Positions 60,301 to 64,000 of a stretch of 64,000 nt of DNA are shown piece by piece. This DNA comes from Phoronis australis (taxonomy: Eukaryota; Phoronida; Phoronidae): assembly GCA_002633005.1 (NCBI GenBank), contig NMRA01000469.1:72720-136719 (forward strand), given 5' to 3'. A model generated the notes under the pieces. It was not told where the DNA came from. It did no database searches and saw nothing but the letters and a program-made list of their open reading frames with translations. Position 1 is the stretch's first letter. Each line of letters starts with the position of its first letter. The position numbers and the translations under genes were made by a program.

Positions 60301-63158
60301 TCAATCATGTGACCGCTGTGTCAATCATGCGACCGCTGTGTCAATCATGCGACCGCTGTGTCAATCATGCGACCGCTGTGTCAATCATGCGACCGCTGTG
60401 TCAATCATGTGACCGCTGTGTCAATCATGTGACCGCTGTGTCAATCATGTGACCCCTGTGTCAATCATGTGACCGCTGTGTCAATCATGTGACCGCTGTG
60501 TCAATCATGTGACCGCTGTGTCAATCATGTGACCGCTGTGTCAATCATGTGACCGCTGTGTCAATCATGTGACCGCTGTGCCTTATGAAAGTGCCATTTT
60601 TGCTTATAACAAGAACCTCTTAACAACCTAAACTGCAGGTGACTGTGTTTGAACAATGTATTTTAAAAAAGTTTTACTTACAGTACTCAGGAAACTGTGT
60701 CTTGGATTGTCAATTTACGCTAATAACAAAAATTATCGGTCACCAAAGTCCCTCTTCAGAGCAATGACTAAAGCCTTAATTTTTGCCGACTGATGTGTCC
60801 ACTGTTTGATTGGCCATACAAATAAGTGTACAAAATGTGCCAATTGACTCAACATTTTACAGACAAATCATTGTTGAACACCATTAAAAGCATTGAAAAT
60901 CAAAAGGCCTGAAATTTTTCCGATAAAGATTTTAACTTACGCAATTGAAGTCAGTTGATATATGTGGCGCATAAATTATGTGTTTGTGTGACATCTTTTA
61001 ATGATGTTATGGGAAGAAACAAGCTGGGAAGAAACAAGCTACAAAAAATAACTTCATACAATATGTGCATGTTGCACTTTTGACATTGTATGCTATTCGC
61101 CATGGTGAGTAGTATGTTACTGATGCCAAACAGGATCTTTACATAGTCGTTTTTAAATTGTGTCCTTTCACCCAGCTTAATGACTGCAAGAATATTTAAT
61201 ATGAAAGGGGAGAACTGTGGAGTTCCATACGAGAATACTGTAATGTTATGTCAATGATGGTAATAATTTTGGGAACAGTTTTGTGTTAAAATGCTGTATA
61301 AGGAGTACGAGTAGTGTTGTTTTCTTTATCAAATATAATTTTCCTTGTAGATAACTGGTTGCGAGAGCTGAAAACTTGGAGTCCATCAATGAAGGTGGTG
61401 TTGTATTATGGTTCGCAGGAAGATAGGAGGAATATAAGATACAACCTGCAGGAATGTGGTGAAGAGTATGACGTTATGGTGACAACGTGAGTCACCATAC
61501 AAGTTGACATATATTTAGTCTAAAGTGATGTCTGCATAGTTGGATCATTCTGCTAAACCACAAGTCACACTGGCACCAAAAACAGACGACAAGGGAAATT
61601 GTCAATGTCGTGCATCATCGGCTGCACACCTAATTCATGGTGTAGTAAAATCTCACTGACTTGGTACACTGAATGGCTGTCGTGAGAAATGCTTGTTTCT
61701 TGCTTTTTCGGAAAAGTGGTGTACCACCTAACCATAGACAGAAGCCCCGCAAAATGAAAAGGGGAAGTTTTGGAAGTCATTTTTGTCCGAAATGGATGAG
61801 ATTTTGCGATTTCAACTCCACTAAAAGTGCCTTATTCATGTTGCATGATTCTCATTCCTGTGACAACATCAGATGACGTAGAATGTAGCCCTGCGGCTTT
61901 AAATGCAGCAGTTTGTATATATGACGGAAACATGTCAACATATTACATGAATTTCACCGTTGTTTATACTGACACTTGCCACCATCTTCAGAAACTACTA
62001 AGTGTGTCAGTGTACCAGTGGACATCTAACATGCAATGGTCTTAACTCCCACTGGGCACTCTGTCGTAGATATGCTTCAGTGGTTGCGTTATTAAACCTG
62101 TTGAATTTAATATCCACAACCTGTCTTGGATTTTTGCGCACTTTGTTAAGTTCTCCTTCTTGAACTGAATTTATCAAAAATTCCCAAGCTATATCTCCAA
62201 AGTAAAATTTCTTGCATACCAATGTTTGTGTTAGGTTCCCCACTGTGTCTGAATGTGTTTTGCTGTTTGCATCAGCTGCCTATTATTTCCTTATTTACAA
62301 CTTAATAGGTACAACGTGGCCACAGGAAGCCTGGAAGACCGTGCTTTCTTCAAGAAGTTTGTCTTTCATTATGCAGTGTTAGATGAGGCTCATATGGTCA
62401 AAAACATGTCTACACTGAGATATCAGAACTTAATGAAAATGAAGGTGAGTGAAACAAGGGTTAGACATGGTAAAAACATTTATTATTAAATGCTGTCATG
62501 ATAACAAGCTATGCATGCAGGTAGTGTTACCACTTCAAGATGGCCACTAGTGCTCGATCGTGTACATTAATTTTTCTCTAGCATTATTTATGCGATAAGA
62601 CTAAAATTGGTCTCCAACAGCAATCAGCAATGAGGATGCTCACAATGATCTCAGACGTTATAAAGTTTGTTGAAACAACATATCAATTCATGTGTTTAGT
62701 GGTCCACTAAACACTCAACACATAGTTTTGACAATTAATGTGTATGAATCTTTCTCATTAACATTTCCTCATTCAAGATGTATCAAATTCACAAAGACAT
62801 TCCTGTGGTATATACTGTTACTTCCTTTGAGGAGCATCGGTGATGTTTAGTTTTCAACTAGAAGTACAAGGCCCGTAATTTCCTGTCATTGCAGCTGAGT
62901 GTTAGACAGTGGAGATATCTGATTCTAGAAGAAGTAATGAGTGGTCATTACCTGGAATTTTAACAAATCATTTTTGTTGATCATATTTCATGTATCTTAA
63001 TATCCAACTCCTTGTTGCAGGCTAAGCGTCGACTACTGCTGACAGGTACCCCACTGCAGAACAATCTAGTCGAGTTAATGTCATTACTGTGTTTTGTCAT
63101 GCCTGATATGTTCATTGGAAAGACTGACCAACTCAAGCAGTTATTCACCACCATTACA
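48249..63158 (+). CDS. SMARCAD1: SMARCAD1 orthologue, SNF2-family chromatin remodeller with two CUE domains (3'-partial, spliced)
   Basis: Thirteen plus-strand exons with GT/AG junctions and continuous phase give 681 codons from the ATG at 48258. In order they hold a short basic N-terminus (about residues 1-37), an acidic Ser-rich linker, CUE1 (about 144-186), a basic KRRR patch, CUE2 (about 232-272), an acidic linker, and the SNF2 ATPase N-lobe with [24 protein letters not shown] (509-516), IVPSSTLDNWL, DEAH (615-618) and [11 protein letters not shown] (640-650). Human SMARCAD1 has 1026 residues with the same order, so the second RecA lobe is off the right edge. The family binds ubiquitin through CUE domains and remodels nucleosomes in heterochromatin maintenance and DNA-end resection. 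Function here is inferred from orthology. Confidence 0.95.
49223..49675 (+). CDS. SMARCAD1: SMARCAD1 exon, acidic linker and CUE1
   Basis: This is a 453-nt exon, acceptor ttacttccag, donor GTGGGT. It carries TPSP and SSSP motifs, an acidic PDSDSDESD run, and at its end [14 protein letters not shown] through [10 protein letters not shown]. That aligns with the first CUE domain of human SMARCAD1 (AKLQTLKELFPQ, DGAIAAALLMFG). Phase is 1 to 1. Confidence 0.93.
50009..50193 (+). CDS. SMARCAD1: SMARCAD1 exon, basic patch and first half of CUE2
   Basis: This is a 185-nt exon, acceptor tcttttag, donor GTATTT. It encodes [23 protein letters not shown] (a plausible nuclear localisation signal), an acidic stretch, and [14 protein letters not shown], the start of the second CUE domain (human VLKLQKEFPNFDK). 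It ends in phase 0. Confidence 0.93.
50602..50704 (+). CDS. SMARCAD1: SMARCAD1 exon, second half of CUE2
   Basis: This is a 103-nt exon encoding [20 protein letters not shown] then [14 protein letters not shown]. The joined peptide [15 protein letters not shown] aligns without gaps to FDKQELREVLKEHEW of human SMARCAD1. The frame was fixed by that match; another frame hits a stop. Confidence 0.9.
50815..51965. mobile_element. dispersed repeat family F, long copy in SMARCAD1 intron
   Basis: It begins tatgggcgcattatgccgtc followed by CCGTCCGTCTGG, and ends with an inverted block of cggacggac and ggacggacggg plus gcgagcataaag. The interior holds the repeated phrases cccctagtggcaattttagtt and gtggccattttt. 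No ORF. Confidence 0.6.
52015..53522. mobile_element. TIR element family A, copy 4 (complete, 1.51 kb)
   Basis: It starts TACCATATTGGCCGTAATAA and ends ttacggcgaatacggta. It is co-linear with copy 2 with small indels. It lies in a SMARCAD1 intron. The minus strand at about 52225-52410 retains the HIRAN-like core ([40 protein letters not shown]) with a small deletion around GHVPR. Confidence 0.88.
53995..54650. repeat. dispersed repeat family F, partial copy
   Basis: Shares ttcataaaat, gttttcggagggattcga and ctagtggccatttttt with 51060-51190, and agaagcacactgtttgcggt ... gcattgctcttgtt with 63890-63955. Confidence 0.6.
55345..55488 (+). CDS. SMARCAD1: SMARCAD1 linker exon
   Basis: This is a 144-nt exon, acceptor tttcacag, donor GTACGT, phase 1 to 1. 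It encodes [20 protein letters not shown] and then a lysine-rich stretch ending DNDSFRVQY, the basic linker between CUE2 and the acidic region. About 4.6 kb of repeat-filled intron precedes it. Confidence 0.82.
56318..56397 (+). CDS. SMARCAD1: SMARCAD1 acidic linker exon
   Basis: This is an 80-nt exon, acceptor atttcag, donor GTAAGC, phase 1 to 0. It encodes [20 protein letters not shown] then SDGSLDD, comparable to the acidic DSEYDSGSDVGSSLDEDY region of the human protein. Confidence 0.85.
56497..56804 (+). repeat. 68-bp tandem repeat containing a SMARCAD1 splice acceptor, five copies
   Basis: Units begin at 56497, 56565, 56633, 56701 and 56769 (exact 68-bp period). Each has AG followed by a version of gagtcctctaatctgtct and gagaagcag. 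The last unit is the true exon start; the others are intronic decoys. Preceding bases are tgtagcgag, gtagctag, tatattcag, tgtatccag and gtattcag, so the three right-hand units keep a good acceptor. Confidence 0.93.
56769..56918 (+). CDS. SMARCAD1: SMARCAD1 exon before the ATPase domain
   Basis: This is a 150-nt exon, acceptor gtattcag, donor GTAAGT, phase 0 to 0. It encodes [20 protein letters not shown] followed by [21 protein letters not shown], matching human [21 protein letters not shown]. Four decayed copies of its acceptor and first bases precede it in the intron. Confidence 0.93.
57914..58128 (+). CDS. SMARCAD1: SMARCAD1 exon before the ATPase domain
   Basis: This is a 215-nt exon, acceptor tactttcag, donor GTAAGG, phase 0 to 2. 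It encodes [20 protein letters not shown] through [20 protein letters not shown] and ends in PRLLNS. It corresponds to the human KTNGLSEDLIWHCKTL and KCEDISNKLTKQV segment. Confidence 0.92.
59400..59490 (+). CDS. SMARCAD1: SMARCAD1 exon, SNF2 Q motif and first half of motif I
   Basis: This is a 91-nt exon, acceptor tattttag, donor GTATGA. The joint gives [20 protein letters not shown], then [10 protein letters not shown]. The Walker A motif is split by the following intron, with GLGKT in the next exon. Confidence 0.95.
59920..60019 (+). CDS. SMARCAD1: SMARCAD1 exon, Walker A (GLGKT) and motif Ia
   Basis: This is a 100-nt exon, acceptor cctacag, donor GTAGGA, phase 0 to 1. It encodes [20 protein letters not shown] and then [12 protein letters not shown]. 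The lysine of GLGKT is the ATP-binding residue of SNF2 ATPases. Confidence 0.95.
60293..60580. repeat. 20-bp minisatellite, about 14 copies
   Basis: The unit ccgctgtgtcaatcatgtga is repeated with alternating C/T variants (catgcga or catgtga) and one ccctgtg variant. It lies in the SMARCAD1 intron after the GLGKT exon. The plus-strand open frame over it is a repeat product. Confidence 0.97.
61351..61486 (+). CDS. SMARCAD1: SMARCAD1 exon, helicase lobe 1
   Basis: This is a 136-nt exon, acceptor ccttgtag, donor GTGAGT. It encodes [31 protein letters not shown] and EEYDVMVTT, matching [20 protein letters not shown] and YNVIVTTY of human SMARCAD1. Phase is 1 to 2. Confidence 0.95.
62309..62444 (+). 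CDS. SMARCAD1: SMARCAD1 exon, DEAH box
   Basis: This is a 136-nt exon, acceptor cttaatag, donor GTGAGT, phase 2 to 0. It encodes [20 protein letters not shown], then [20 protein letters not shown]. Walker B reads DEAH, where human SMARCAD1 has DEGH. Confidence 0.95.
63021..63158 (+). CDS. SMARCAD1: SMARCAD1 exon, motif III (last exon in window)
   Basis: This is a 138-nt exon, acceptor cttgttgcag, donor GTATGT, phase 0 to 0. It encodes [20 protein letters not shown] then [11 protein letters not shown], the conserved SNF2 motif III. The following intron runs off the window. Confidence 0.95.
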
Positions 63159-63253
63159 GTATGTATACCATCACTTGTATATATAACTTGACATGCTATG
63201 TGCAAGCTTGTTAAAAAATCTGGAAAAAGTTAACAATCATTAAAGTGATTTTT

Positions 63254-64000
63254 ATATGCCCACTTATTTTTATGTAGGTGCATATTGTCAATGTCTCTGT
63301 CTGGGCGTCCCGTGCTGTATCTCCTATACCCCTTGCAGGATATTATTAAAATTAGGCAGGTGTGTTCCCATGAAGCTGAGAACAGATAACGATGAGCCCC
63401 TTAGTGGCAATTTTGCATTTTTCCGTATGCCTCGGTAGCTTCGAAGTTCTGTGGTGGATTTTTATTAATTCAGCAAACCACTCAAAGGATCGTTATGAAA
63501 ATTGACAGTTGATTTCCTGATGTCGATTTTTGCATGGTTTCAACTACAGTGGTGCCCCTTACGGGGATTTCCGCTTTTTTTGTGTCTACAGCTGTTTCTC
63601 CTTAACCCTTTGAAGGATCTTTGCAAAATGTGGTGGGTGGATGTGTTTCTATGGATATGGCAACGATTAATGATGAGTTTCTGACTGATCAGAATATGGC
63701 TGTACCTCCTAGTGTCAAATTTAGTTTTTTTTTATGTTAACTTTGCTTCTGTATCTTTAGATTTTTTTTGACACATTTGTCATGAAATTTGGCAAATAGT
63801 TATGTTAGATAGACAACGCCACCTTCCCAGTTCGGGCAGGTTTGACGTATTCTGTGCCATCTAATGGCCAATTGTATGATACTAAAACTCCCATAGAAGC
63901 ACACGGTTTGTGGTGCTCTTGTGGTGTATTTTAATAATCCGCATTGCTCTTGTTTGTGTTGCTATCCTTTGTGATACAGGATACATTGTGTTTTGTGTTG
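63254..64000. repeat. dispersed repeat family F, copy at the right edge
   Basis: It starts tatatgcccacttattttta and includes gtctgggcgtcccgtgctgt, cccttagtggcaattttgca and the family end gaagcacacggtttgtggtg, with gcattgctcttgtt near 63940. It fills the last visible SMARCAD1 intron. Confidence 0.55.

Noticed and set aside
60092-60412. 106-residue plus-strand open frame
   Set aside because: Its C-terminal part is translation of the 20-bp minisatellite (repeated [14 protein letters not shown]), and it overlaps no splice-supported exon.
60293-60580. CRISPR array
   Set aside because: The units are contiguous with no unique spacers, and the context is an animal intron, so it is a minisatellite.

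Overview
This is AT-rich, intron-rich nuclear DNA from an animal. Coding segments are short, are separated by kilobase introns with GT/AG junctions, and much of the rest is transposon debris. The mix of transposons (Penelope-like, L1-like, hAT, TTAA-flanked and TA-flanked DNA elements) and the divergence of the proteins from vertebrate ones suggest a non-vertebrate, probably marine, metazoan. I cannot name the species. No bacterial operons, CRISPR arrays or rRNA genes are visible. Two isolated N bases (732 and 46531) are in the given sequence.

Two host genes lie head to head. On the minus strand, from about 36.1 kb (possibly 40.95 kb) down to 744 and off the left edge, is a CEP85/CEP85L orthologue, a centrosomal coiled-coil protein. 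Nine exons can be joined with consistent splice phases, and a tenth N-terminal exon is a candidate. On the plus strand, from 48,249 off the right edge, is a SMARCAD1 (Etl1/Fun30 class) SNF2 chromatin remodeller. Thirteen exons join into 681 residues: N-terminus, two CUE domains, and the first helicase lobe through the TGTP motif. The second lobe is outside the window.

Layout: 0.7-14.4 kb holds the 3' CEP85 exons. Their introns carry an L1-like LINE remnant (6.2-9.0 kb) split by a TIR element. 15.95-19.44 kb is a TTAA-flanked element with a decayed gene. 22.4-23.2 kb is a second TIR family. 24.2-27.1 kb is a tandem array and a foldback element with other elements nested inside it. 29.7-32.7 kb is a hAT element containing a solo LTR. 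32.9-36.1 kb holds the N-terminal CEP85 exons. 37.4-46.6 kb is nested MITE-like elements. 47.6-48.2 kb is a Penelope-like fragment directly before the SMARCAD1 start. Beyond 50 kb, SMARCAD1 exons alternate with repeat-filled introns.

The most unusual structures are five exact-period 68-bp copies of a SMARCAD1 splice acceptor, a four-copy TIR family whose minus strand encodes a HIRAN-like domain, the TTAA-flanked element with a decayed multi-domain ORF, and the Penelope-like element with inverted arms beside the SMARCAD1 start codon.
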